A DNA stretch of 64,000 nt from Chenopodium formosanum (taxonomy: Eukaryota > Streptophyta > Magnoliopsida > Caryophyllales > Amaranthaceae), in contig CM044871.1 of the NCBI GenBank assembly GCA_024500155.1, positions 39,840,728 to 39,904,727 of the forward strand, given 5' to 3'. Position numbers and translations under genes: made by a program. Shown here piece by piece: positions 22,154-33,099 of this stretch (its first letter is position 1; every line of letters begins with the position of its first letter). The notes below the pieces were generated by a model, which had not been told where the DNA came from, ran no database searches, and was given only the letters and a program-made list of their open reading frames with translations.

Positions 22154-22177
22154 GTCTGTGGGGAGAGTACCTCGAAG

Positions 22178-24742
22178 ATGGTTCAAGAGTCTGTACCACC
22201 CCCAAACCGTCTAGGCGAAGACCCATAAGTCTTTACAGACCATGAGGAGGATGAGGATCCTCAGGTCGAAACCTCTACAGCCGAGGACGGCTCTCTAAGA
22301 GTTAAGCGCATCCGGCCCAGAGAGACTCTGGAGCGGGGTGCCTCCCAGGCGGGTCCGAGCAGACCTACTGGGCAGCCGGAAGGGGCAACCCAAACGGCAG
22401 CTGGATCAGCCCCAGTCACCCGAGACGAACTCATGAGGTTCATGACGAGTTTCAAGGGTGAAATTAAAGAGCTGATCACCAAAAGCAGGGCTGGCCCAAG
22501 TAAAGGTCAGTCGGTGAAGAAGACTCCTCCAGAGAAGGGGAAGTCAGTCAGAAACCAGCAGCCCACTCCCCATCCAAAGGAGAAGGCAACCGGGACCATT
22601 GATTGGTAAAAAATTCTCCTTCCTGGGGGAAACACTAATAACCCTCGCCGGCCTCATCAGCCGGTGAGACGTAAAAAATCAACTCTCGATGCCCGGGAAA
22701 TCATTAACCGGAAGAGAAATCAATCGCTGTCTGAGTCGGCTTTAACGTCGAACCTTCCGGACATCTTTAACAATATTTCTGCAGGGAGTGCACCCTCCTT
22801 GCATGAGAGTCAAACAGGCGGTAATACCGTCCATTCTGGCCCTCATATGATTGGAAATGTACCGTATGTGCCTACTCAGGCTTACGGATAGTATTCCCCT
22901 CACTTCATGCAGCCAGCCTTCTTTGGAGGTCAGGCGGCATATCCAAATGTCCAGTCATTGGACTGGCAGCTTCGACTGCTGCGCCTGGGTGAACAGCCTT
23001 CTGCGTTCACTCGGGAGATGACTGGCAGCTCAGCCGGCCAAGGTTAAGAATGTGTTGGTTGGTACCTATGATTGTACCACCAATCCAGAAGACCACCTCA
23101 TGGCTTACACCAACCTCATGTATCTGCAGGGGTTGGATGACGCCACTTGGTGTCGGTGCTTTCCGGCTACATTGAAGGGCATCGCCCAACAATGGTTTGG
23201 AAACCTGCCAGCTGGGTCTATAGACAGCTTCAGGAAACTTACCTTCCTATTTGCTTCCAACTTCTCAATGAACATCCCTGCTAAAAAGACAAGCCTTGAT
23301 TTGAGCACTGTTAAGCAGGGAGAGAGAGAAGGGTTGCGCTCATATGTCAGGCGGTTCAACCTGATCAGAATTCAGATTCAGGGACTGTCAGATGAGGTAG
23401 CTTTTACAGACTTTTTTAAAGGTCTGAGAGACGGGTCGACCTTTAAGTTCGACCTAGTCAGAAAAGGGGCTTTCACCCTACAGGCGGCCCTGAGGGAGGC
23501 AGAAAGCTACATTCAAGCTACCGACCTCTGCTCGCTTGGTAGCCAGTCAGACTCCAAGAAGTCTGGCAAACAGAAAGACAGCCGGCTAAAAACAAAGAAG
23601 AGAGCAAGAAAAGAAAAGAAGTCTGGGCGGTTACTGACTCTTACCAGCCGTCCTAGAAGAAAAAGAAAGAATTTAAACCGTACGTCCCCAAGTACGAGTT
23701 TAATAAAGACTGCAACTCCATCTTCATGGAGGTAAAGGACCAGCTGTCCATTGAGAAGCCGAATCCTATGAAGAGTTCTGTCCAGTCACGGAACAAGAAT
23801 AAATTCTGTCAGTTCCATGAGGAGGTCGGCCATGACACCAACGACTGCTTCAGTCTTCAGCGTGCGTTGGACCGTCTTGCTGACAAAGGGCTGTTGAAGT
23901 CCTACATTTCTAAGTCCCCAGCCGGGGAAAAAAAGAAAAACAAGGGTCAGTCCTCCAAGACTACCCCCCAGCCTGCTAGTAGCTCGGATACCGATAAGGA
24001 GTCGGTTTACACTATAGCAGGCGGGTTCTCATGTGGTGGCCTTACCATCCGGGGCACTAAGAGCCATCTTCGAAAGATGGACAAAGATGATGATGAGCAG
24101 GCGGAAGCCAGCTCCTCCTTCCCAGACGTCTTGATCACTGAGAAGGATAGGGGCAGCGTCCGCCGCCCGCATGATGACCCGGTGGTCATTGAATGTAAGG
24201 TTGCCAACCAACTGGTTGGACGGATCCTTATTGACACCGGCAGCTCATCAGATATCATCAGCCTCCGGTGCCTGCAAAAGCTGAAATACAATGTCAGCAG
24301 CATGCATCCAGTCATCCACCCCTTGGTTGGTTTTGGGGGTGGGATGGTCTACCCAGCCGGGAGAATTGATTTACCCATCCGGCTGGGAGAGAAAGGCCAG
24401 GGTCGACATATTGTCGTCAGATTCTTGGTCGTTGAGGAGTTGACCGCCTATAACATCATTCTTGGCAGGCCAACCCTCAACGTAGCCAAGGCAGTAATCA
24501 TCCCTTCCCTGATGCTCATCAAGTATGAGAGGGATGACGGCTCTGTTGGTTCCTTGAATAGGGATCAGAAGACGGCCCGAGAATGTTATCTCTCAGCCGT
24601 CCGAGATACTGTGGCCCTAGGCGGTCAGGAACCAATAGACCTTGACAACGTCAAAGATGCCGACCCAGCTCCTGCCCCATCAGCAGCCGGAAAGAAAAGA
24701 AAGGCTCCTCTGCTGGTGGAGGTGAAAAAAGAGAAAAAATAG
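22178..24742 (+). pseudogene. gag-pro: Element E gag-protease
   Basis: Gag builds the cytoplasmic virus-like particle and the protease cleaves the polyprotein. The frame starts at ATG 22178 (MVQESV). It contains a disordered N-terminus, the capsid core (CRCFPATLKGIAQQWFGNLP, 23150-23210), a Lys-rich linker, a knuckle-like C-x2-H-x4-H-x4-C (CQFHEEVGHDTNDC, near 23810) and the protease active site LIDTGSSSD (24230) with ILGRPTLN. It ends at UAG 24740. Breaks are stops at 22226, 22607 and 22889, a 2-base loss near 23030 and an 11-base loss near 23580. D is intact at each of these places. From 23726 the frame stays open through protease for 338 codons. The terminal UAG is shared with D. Confidence 0.9.
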
Positions 24743-24748
24743 CAATCA
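24740..24748 (+). promoter_or_regulatory. UAG CAA UCA stop-codon context between protease and RT in element E
   Basis: The gag-protease frame ends TAG CAA TCA, and the same frame then stays open into pol without a Met. TAG followed by CAR-YYA is the readthrough context known from tobacco mosaic virus. Element D has the same nine bases (minus strand 33099-33091). Confidence 0.6.
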
Positions 24749-24890
24749 CTGACCGGTGAACGGTCAGATGAGCTCCGTCCCCAACCGCCTGGTGAAAGCA
24801 TTGATCTCGTTCTGGATGACAGCCGTCCAGAACGTACTGTTAAGGTTGGGACGGTTGCTCATGCTACCTTGGGTGCAAGCTTGCACCTCC
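24743..24890 (+). pseudogene. pol: Element E pol, first part before the D insertion
   Basis: The open frame after the UAG (QSLTGERSDELRPQPPGES, then LGASLHL) is the connector between protease and RT. It ends at the CCTCC target site of D and continues at 36204. Confidence 0.75.
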
Positions 24891-25383
24891 TGTTTTGGGT
24901 GTTTTTTTGTCCCTCGGGAGAGTTACAACACGAAGACTAATCCGCAGTGAGCTGTACCTGCAAAACCAACGGAGACACTTGTTGGGTGGTGCTTCGCCTC
25001 CGACGCACAAGTTAGTAACTTGAAACGGGATAAAGAGAACGGAAATTTAGGTGGGACTCTGCTCGGATTCCAAGCTCAGGGGTTTCTCTGGTGTCAGAGA
25101 ATATAGTTGTAATAAATGGTAAAAACGTGTCCTCAAAATAAGGGACATCTCCCTATTTACAGGGTCATTGGGAATTGCCCCTGATTATGTCACTGTACCC
25201 TAATCATTGGTAGGCTGCGCCGTATTTCGGCTTTCTCGGGATTTGGGCCTGAAGGCCGCCTTTTTCCTTTTTTCTTTGGAATGACACGTGTCAAACAGGG
25301 ATTGGTCCATTTTGGACCAATCTGAGGCTGACACGTGTCACCCTCTGATTGGGCCACGTGGCAGGGTAAAAATACCCTAAACA
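24891..25383 (-). repeat. Element D 3' LTR
   Basis: The LTR starts TGTTTTGGGTG and ends CCCTAAACA on the plus strand. The sense TATA box is mutated (CTGTAAATA for CTATAAATA, near 25155). The adjoining GAGGGGCAAA (sense) at 25384-25393 is the likely polypurine tract. Confidence 0.9.
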
Positions 25384-25755
25384 TTTGCCCCTCACAGATG
25401 TGACGTGGCATGCCACGTGGCATCTGTGACACATGCCACTCTTCGGTTGGCGGTAATTTTACAGTTACAGAGTAACCGTTCACCTTCCAGGTAAATTACG
25501 GAAATGCCCCCGTATTTACCCCATATATATAGCCGTTTTACCCTCATAATTTTGTACGTTTTACAAAAATTTTCTAGAGAGAAAAACTTTGAGAGAGCAG
25601 AAGTCATCCGTTTGAGTCAGGCGCAAGCAAGAAACTTTTGTTCTTCCGCAACCCAGCCGGACCCGCCCTCCTTCAGATACCACTTACAAAGGTACCGTCT
25701 CTGTCTCTCTCAGCTCTTTTCTTTTTTCACCGCCTGTACATATTTCTTGCAATAA
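25384..25755 (+). promoter_or_regulatory. Antisense-gene promoter of element D with 38-bp palindrome
   Basis: The palindrome at 25392-25429 has arms TCACAGATG and CATCTGTGA around the perfect 16-mer ACGTGGCATGCCACGT (25403-25418). TATATATA lies at 25524-25531, followed by a GAGAGAAAA leader and a splice donor ACAAAG/GTACCG at 25692. This part of the element drives transcription away from the LTR, opposite to gag-pol. Confidence 0.7.
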
Positions 25756-28534
25756 ATGGATGCATCACCAACACACACGGCACAGCCTAGGTTAGAGTCC
25801 AGCCGGTCACCGGGGACGGCTAAGTCTAGGACTGGGAGTGCCGGCTCGGGGTGTTGGGACCACCCTTTGCCATGGGTTCCGACTAGTTATGTGTCTGTGC
25901 AGGACACCATGGCTCGGACAATGCAGACGGCCACAGATCCAAATTACAGAGGCGAAGGCTCAGGCGGCCAAACGCCTGAGGGAGACACGTCTGATCAGGG
26001 AGATCAGACGACTCTGGAGAGATCCCCTCCGCGCGCCCCTTCGACCCCCGCTGACTCTTTCCTAGAGGAGTGTGACCAAGGCGGCGACGATGCCGCCTCT
26101 GCTCCCATGGACCAAAGCGAGGGGGAGACGGAGAGTGATAGCTCCGCCTCTACCTCCGAGAGCAGCGATGACTTGCCCCCTCTTCCGGATAGCGAGGAGG
26201 AAGAAAAGAAAAAGTGGAGTGAGAAGGACGATCCCTTCAGCATCCACGTCTCCTCCAAGGACCGGATCCAGATGGGGGAGAATTTAGAGAATTTTAAGAA
26301 AATGCACCCGCTAGGAGACGGGTATAAGATCCGGGTGCCGCCTGAACTTGGCACCATCGCCTGGGGGGATGATCAACAGAACGCCAACAGTTATTTTGGC
26401 TGTTACGAGGCGGCGTTCAAAGCCGGCCTTCGCTTCCCCCTTCACCAGTCGGTGAGGGCTATTTTGAGGGGCTACGGCCTGGGGCTCTGGCAACTTACCC
26501 CCAACTCCTGGACCAACATTCTGGGGTATGTTGCCGCCTGTGAGTTCCAAGGCTTAACCCCGGCTGGGAGGCTTTTGCAAGCATGCATTACCTCAGCAGG
26601 AGCCCAGGCGGCTGGAGGGCGTGGTACACTCTAACCACGCAGCCGCAATATATGATGACCTTGGACAAGGTCTCCAAGTTCGATGGCTGGAAACACAGGT
26701 TCTACCTGATGTCAGCCCCAACCAGACGGGAGAATTATGAATTCCGTCTGTACAATAAGAAGCCTGATTTGTTAGGCAGGAAGTGCGCTCTTCCCCGGAT
26801 CCCAGAGGAGGACTTTGACAAGATTATTGAGGCAGACTTTTTTGGCCTCACAGACGCAACCTTGTCAACCGGGGAAACAATAAAAGTCCCCAAGAACTGG
26901 ATCCCCAAGAGCGCCTGGTTCAGGGACGAGTGCTTCCTAGCCGCCTGCGGGCTAGGGCACATGTTTTCCAAACGTATGTGCCTGAGTTGATATCCGTCTG
27001 TAATATTTTTCTATCAAAATTGTTTTATGATATTAACCAACTTCCTTCTTTTTGCAGAGGAAGCATTAAGCATGTTGCAGACGGAGAAAACCCCAAAGCG
27101 ATCCTCTGCTGCCATTCGCAAGGCGCTTGCGGAGAAGGCCGCGGCTGAGGTCAAAGCCAAGGTATTGAGCGCCTGACCCTTTCTTAAGCTCATTTTATAA
27201 ACTGTCTTGCCCGGATACTAACCTTATTTATTTTCACAAGGGGGAGATGTTGGGAAATCGTTTGAGAAGAATCTCAAACGGGCTAGGGAGGAAGCCCCAG
27301 CCGTTCTCAATAAGCTAAAAAAGTCTGCCTCTGCATCAACTCCTGGCGCCTCAGCCGGGTCAAAGACGATGCGAATAGGGGGACGGCTCGAGAAAATAGG
27401 AGGCAGCCTGTGCCTTGACCTTGCCAACCCCTCAGCAGCCGCGGGGTTCACCACGCCTGCAAGCGTTTCCCGCTTGGCCGGCTCTGAAGGTAAGAATCCT
27501 TTTGAATCCCCGCCTGAGCTGGGCTGGCCTTTACGGGTGAAATCCCACTCCCAATAGACATCATCCTCAGACAGCCGGATACAAATAGGTGCCGCCTTAG
27601 TTTCACACTCATCACCTATTGATTGTGGTGCAGATCAAACACAATCTCCCCGCTGGCCAGACGTCCAGAAGCACGCCAAAGCCATGCTGGACGCCGTCCG
27701 GAAGAAGGATAAGGACAATATCCCTGGGATAGAGACGTTCAACCTTGAACGCATTCTATCCCTTCTGGCTGAGGTGAGAAACCTGTCATTCCATGCTAAT
27801 TTTTTTTTTTTTTTTTTTTTTTAAGTAATTTCTCCGCCTGAATTCTTATACCGTCTGCTTTTTTGCAGGCCATGCTGCGGGTGGACGGGCTCAAACGTCC
27901 TTATTCCCGCAAACGGGAAGAGGTAAAAAGGGCCAAGAAGTCTGCCATAGACGCTGATAATATTGCTTTACACTCAACTATCGTAAATGAACTTGAAACT
28001 AAAGCAATAATTATGACACAGGCGTCTAAAATCCAACAGCTGGAGCTAGATCTGAAGGCGGCCGACAAGCGGGTGACGGATGCTGAGACGGCCAAGAAGG
28101 GGGCGGAGGAGGCCCAAAAGAAGGCAGACGAGAGCGCCAAGCAGGCTGATGAGGCGCTCAAGAAGGCCCACGCGGACCTTGGTAAACTGAAAACCAAGGT
28201 TGAGAGGCTGGAGAAGGATGCTGCTCAAGCTCAGAAAAACTTTGCAGCAACCCTGGAGGCGGAGCAAAACCGCCTCGTTGCTGAAAGCGATGCTGACAAC
28301 GACGCCCGTATGAAGATTGCTTGGGCTGCCTTGTACCCAGAAGCTGATTATAGCATCTGGGCAATGGCACACAGCTATGCTGAGTACGTGGTGTACTTGA
28401 GAGAGCAAGGCGTGCCAGAGCCTGCCTCCTTTGAAGCCTGGCTCAGCAACAATGAGCCGTCCGCGCCTGAGCTTCCTGGTCCTGATGAAGCGCAGGAAAT
28501 TCCCTCAGACGATGAGGAGGAGGGGGAGGACTAG
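25756..28534 (+). pseudogene. Antisense extra gene (aORF) of element D, five exons, one frameshift
   Basis: This is the best preserved copy. Exons are 25756-26973, 27058-27161, 27241-27489, 27634-27773 and 27869-28534, with GT..AG borders. Exon 1 encodes a Ser-rich leader, an acidic tract (near residues 75-155) and the conserved core (VPPELGTIAWGDDQ, FPLHQSVRAILRGYGLGLWQ, TPNSWTNILGYVAACEF). This core resembles the Pfam 'putative gypsy type transposon' family. A 1-base deletion near 26552 shifts the frame before MHYLSRSPGGWRAWYTL. Exon 5 is a 130-residue Ala/Lys/Glu coiled coil and a conserved end (WAALYPEADYSIWAMAHSYA, acidic tail). The final TAG replaces a CAG in E. A second ATG at 25909 begins MARTMQTAT, the K4M counterpart of the H3-like start in A. 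Antisense ORFs at this place are known in Tat elements such as Grande, RIRE2 and Retand; their role is unknown. Confidence 0.8.
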
Positions 28535-29863
28535 GAGGCTCCGTCTGCAGGCCAGAAGTGACTTTTCAGCGGCAGTATGCCAATTTATCTTTTCTTTTAA
28601 TTCTTTTTATTCAGCGGCTATATGCCAAAACTTGATTTTTCCGGCCTGCGTGCCGAGTATCCCTGTATTTACCGGCTGTGGAGCCGTGTTAATTAACAAT
28701 TTCTTTCCCGGACGAGGTCCGGTTAACATTTGATCCATTACAACCGTTTGGTTGGATGGACTTTAATGAATTGCACCGACTAAGTCGGTTTTGATTATTT
28801 TGCATTTGAATTTTTAATTTTTGCCTATCTTATTAAAAGCATGCGGCGATTTCTTGCCTAACTAATCAGTAGTCTGGCTGTCCTTGCCCCTGGACGGCTG
28901 TGTGATTGGTTCCAGTTGGAGCTGGTTGATTGACTTAAAAACGTCTGATGCTGCAAAGAGCATGATATGTTTGTAAGTCAATCAATCATAATAGTGATTG
29001 CCCCAAACCAAGTGCATAGCCGTGCATCACAGGCGTTCAGTCACTACCCAGACGGTTTTTTGCCCGTCTTGGTAGAGATTTCATAGCCATTGAACTTTTG
29101 CCCCAATTGGGGTGAGGTGCAATTTTAAAATAAATAACCAAGCGAGAACTTCAGCCGGTTACCGACTGATGCATATGGGCATCCGGTATTTAGGAAATTC
29201 GTCCTTCGTAAGTTATTTAGTCAGACGGCTATGTGTTGACCAATTTGGTCGTTCAATTTTTGCCGTCTGTATGGATACATAGAACCGACAAATAATCCGT
29301 TCTCTGCGACGATTGCACCCGGAGGGGTGTCGCCGGACGCCTTTTCCATGTTGGGACAGGCGATTTTATAAAAATAGCAACCATCCGGCCATTTTAGCCT
29401 CTGGTCATTTTTAAGACCGGTTGTGTAGCCACTAAACGTTTTTGTGCTTAGTTTCTTAATCAGTGTTGAATTTACACTAAGTATCGAACTTAGTTTGGTA
29501 AGCATGCGAGTCTATCTGGGTAATATCCAGACGGACAGAAAAATATTTGATCATACTAAGTATCAAACTTAGTTAGATAAATGGAGAATCCATCTGAGTA
29601 TTACCCAGGCGGATAGAATCATACTAAGTATCAAACTTAGTTAGGTAAATGGAGAATCCGTCTGAGTATTACCCAGGCGGATAGTCAAGCATTTGAATAA
29701 ACAAAATCAAACTTAAATAAACAAGAGATCCGAGTATTACCCAGGCGGACTAACAAACAAAACCTTCACTAAGTATCGAACTTAGTTAGATAAATGGTGA
29801 ATCCGCCTGCAAACAAAATCTGAATCTTCATTAACTGACACTGTTTACAAAAATTTTACATTC
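28535..29863. other. Element D spacer between antisense gene and pol, with tandem repeats
   Basis: This is non-coding. It holds inverted repeats (for example around 28990) and, at 29476-29810, tandem units of about 68 bp. Each unit contains the small palindrome ACTAAGTATCAAACTTAGT and the box GAGTATTACCCAGGCGGA. Both convergent transcripts, pol and the antisense gene, would end in or around this spacer. Confidence 0.7.
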
Positions 29864-32800
29864 TCAGAAGTAGTACTTTTTTAGATTGTCTACATTCCAA
29901 GTTCTAGGCAGGCGCCTTCCGTCTGGAGTTTCCAGACGGTAGGTGTCGTCCCTTACTTCTTCATAGATCCGGTAGGGGCCTTCCCAATTTGGAGTTAGCT
30001 TTCCCAGCTCATTGGCCCTACCGGTTGCCTCCATTTTTCGTAACACTAAGTCGTCAACTTTCAAAGGACGCTTGTGTACTTTTTTGTTGTAGGCTCTCGT
30101 CATTCTCAGACGGTAAATCTCATGACGCAAGGCGGCATTGCCCCTGCGTTCTGGGAGTGAATCCAATGCCAGGCGCATTGCTTCCCAGTTTGCCTCTTCA
30201 TCATACAGCATGACTCTGAGAGTCGGCTCATAATGCTCGATGGGCAAGACGGCTTCAGCACCGTAAGCCATGAGAAATGGGGTTTCCCCGGTTGCCCCTT
30301 TTGCTGTTGTCCGGATGGCCCACAGGACATGGATTAACTCTTCTGCCCATAAACCACCGGCTCTTTCTATTTTCTTTTTAATGCCGTCTGAGATGAGTTT
30401 GTTGAAGGCTTCAACTTGGCCGTTTGCTTGGGGCCGGCCAACAGATGCGAAATAGCTTGAGACCCCCTGATCTCCCAACCAAGTTTTTAACTAAGGCGTC
30501 TCAAACTGAGGACCATTATCAAAAACCATAGACATGGGTACCCCGTACCGGGTGATGATGTTCTTCCAGATGAAGGAAATTACGTCTGAGGTCTTGATGT
30601 TTTTAACCGCCTCAGCCTCAACCCACTTGGTGAAGTAATCCACAGCCACTAAGATATAGCGCTTTCCGCCTGGAGCAGGCGCGTAAGGACCTAGAATGTC
30701 CATGCCCCATTTTGCAAACGGGATTGGGCTGTGGATGGCCGTCAGATCAGTAGCCGGACGGTGAATGAGTTTGCCAAATTTTTGGCACTTGTCACATTTC
30801 TTCACCAACTCCTTGGCGTTTGACTCAAGAGTGGGCCAAAAGTAATGTCGCCTGGCTCTGACGGCTAGGGACCTGCCGCCTATGTGAGAGGCGCAGAACC
30901 CCGAGTGCAAGTCTTCGAGAACTTCTTTCCCCTTTTCTGGGGTGACACACTTCAATAAAGGCTTCAGAAAGCCCGCCTTGAAGGGTTCTCCATTTTTCAA
31001 CTCGAATCTTGCAGCTCGCTTTTTCAGGACGGCTGCTTCCTGTGGCGAATCCGGAAGTGTACCGTCTGAGAGATAGGCCCGGATGTTATCCATCCAAGTA
31101 GAGCTTCGGTCTAGAATTCCAACGGGATCCTCATAGATGCTTCTTTTCTCAAGAACTTCCCAGAAGACTGACCGAGGCGTATCATGGCAGGCGGAAGATG
31201 CCAGTTTTGACAATGCATCCGCCTGGTTGTTTTCCGACCTAGGCACCTGATTCAGCCGGAATTCCTCAAGCGCCTTGGTCTCTTCTTTGACTGCCTGAAG
31301 ATATTTAACCATAGCCGGATGGGTAGCCTCGTAGCTTCCCTCATACTGGCTAACAACCAATTGAGAATCAAAGTAGGCGTCAATTTTCATGGCCCCTGCC
31401 GCCTTACACATGCGAATGCCGGCTAGCAGGGCTTCATATTCCGCCTCATTGTTAGAGGCCTGAAATTTGAAGCGTAGTGCATACTCAAATCTGTCTCCTT
31501 CAGGAGACTCATAAATTACACCTGCACCACAGCCGTTCTTTGTAGAGCTCCCGTCTACGTACACTTTCCAAACCTGATCAAGATTATCCGGAGCCACCGG
31601 ACGAGTCATTTCCACAATGAAGTCCATTTCACTGCCTTTCTTGGTTCGTAAGTGATTTCAAGGCTCTGCATTTCAATAGCCCATTTCAACATTCTCCCGG
31701 ATGAGTCCAAGGTAGACATTGGCCGCTTGAGTGGCTGGTCCGTGTAAATCACCACCGGATGTGCCAAAAAGTAAGGCTTCAATTTTTTGAATGCCACATA
31801 CAAAGCGAGGCCAAATTTTTCAACCATGGGGTACCGGAGTTCAACATTTTTAAGAACATGGCTAATAAAGTAAACCGGGAACTGAATGCCGTCTCGCTCA
31901 GCAAGGAGAACGGCGCTGAGGGCATGGTCTGAGACGGCTAAGTACATGTACAACGTCTCCCTAGGCAAAGGACTGACCAACCTAGGCAGAGAATGTAAAT
32001 GCTCTTTCAACCTCTGGAACGCCGCCTCAGCATCATCCCCCCATTCAAATCTAGTCTTCTTCCTGATTGCTTGGAAGAAGTAGAGGCATTTGTCACCTGA
32101 CCGGCTGAGGAACCTCCCCAGGGCGGCCAGACAACCGGTGAGTCTCTAAACTTCCTTAACAGAGCGGGGTGACTTCATGTCACTCACCGCCTGTATCTTT
32201 TCGGGGTTAGCCTCTATCCCCCTTTGATCAATCAGGAATCCGAGAAACTTCCCAGACTCAACACCGAAGACGCATTTCTTAGGATTTAACATAACCTTAT
32301 GCCGCCTGAGGGTGGTGAATGTTTCTCAGAGATCAGCAAGGTGATCCGTCTGTAGCTTGGATTTGACTATCATGTCATCAATGTACGCCTCCACATTCCT
32401 CCCAATCTAATTAATGAAGACCGTATTAATCATCCGTTGGAAAGTGGCAGGCGCGTTTTTCAAGCCAAACGGCATCACAGTATAACAGAATAGCCCCTGA
32501 TCAGTGACGAAGGTCGTCTTCTCTTGATCTTTCTTCCACAGGAGTATCTGATGGAAGCCGGAGTAGGCATCCATAAAGCTCATCAAGGCGTGGCCGGCTG
32601 TAGAATCGACCAGACTGTCGATCTTTGGAAGTGGATAACTATCCTTTGGACACGCCTTGTTGAGGTCTGTGTAATCAACATACATGCGCCAGGTCCCATT
32701 CGGTTTTTTAACAAGGATCACATTAGCCACCCAGTCGGGGAAATTACAAGGCCGAATGAACCTGGCGTCTAGCAGCTTTTTGACTTCGGCAGCTGCCGCC

Positions 32801-33096
32801 TGACTTCTTTCCTCGCCGTGATTTCTTTTCTTTTGCCGGATGGGCTTCTTTTTGGGGTCAACGGCGAGTTTGTGGACAGCAAGATCCGGGCTGACGCTTG
32901 GCATCTCTTCCACTTCAAAGGCAAAAAGGTCTTTGAATTCTATCAGCAGAAGGTGCAAGCTTGCACCCAAGGTAGCATGAGCAACCGTCCCAACCTTAAC
33001 AGTGCGTTCTGGACGGCTGTCGTCCAGTACGAGGTCAATACTTTCGCCAGCCGGTTGGGGACGGAGCTTATCTGACCGTTCACCGGTCAGTGATTG
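29864..33096 (-). pseudogene. pol: Element D pol: RT, RNase H and integrase
   Basis: Pol makes cDNA (RT, RNase H) and inserts it (integrase). Reading down the minus strand, the frame opens straight after the UAG with no Met. RT follows with FIRPCNFPDWVANVILVKKP, MPFGLKNAPATFQRM and the catalytic AYIDDM (near 32390). RNase H follows with VYVDGSSTKNGCGAGV and NNEAEYEALLAGI. Integrase has a zinc finger (HYFW...CDKCQKFG), the DDE residues in WGMDILGP, VFDNGPQF and ANGQVEAFNK, and a C-terminus ending NLKKYYF. Lesions are stops at 32407, 32326, 32146 and 30491, and a 13-base net deletion near 31624. Element E has a sense codon at each of these stops. RNase H to integrase (31627-30494) is otherwise open. 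Confidence 0.9.
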
Positions 33097-33099
33097 CTA
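33091..33099 (-). promoter_or_regulatory. UAG CAA UCA stop-codon context in element D
   Basis: The same nine bases as in E (24740-24748) separate protease from RT in the same reading frame. They remain although D and E have accumulated different lesions elsewhere. Confidence 0.6.

Noticed and set aside
24007..24315. Open frames antisense to gag-protease, pol and the coiled-coil exon (also 26004-26357, 27901-28408, 38956-39180, 40752-41259)
   Set aside because: They are the complement of well-supported coding regions and recur only because D and E are copies of each other; no independent features.
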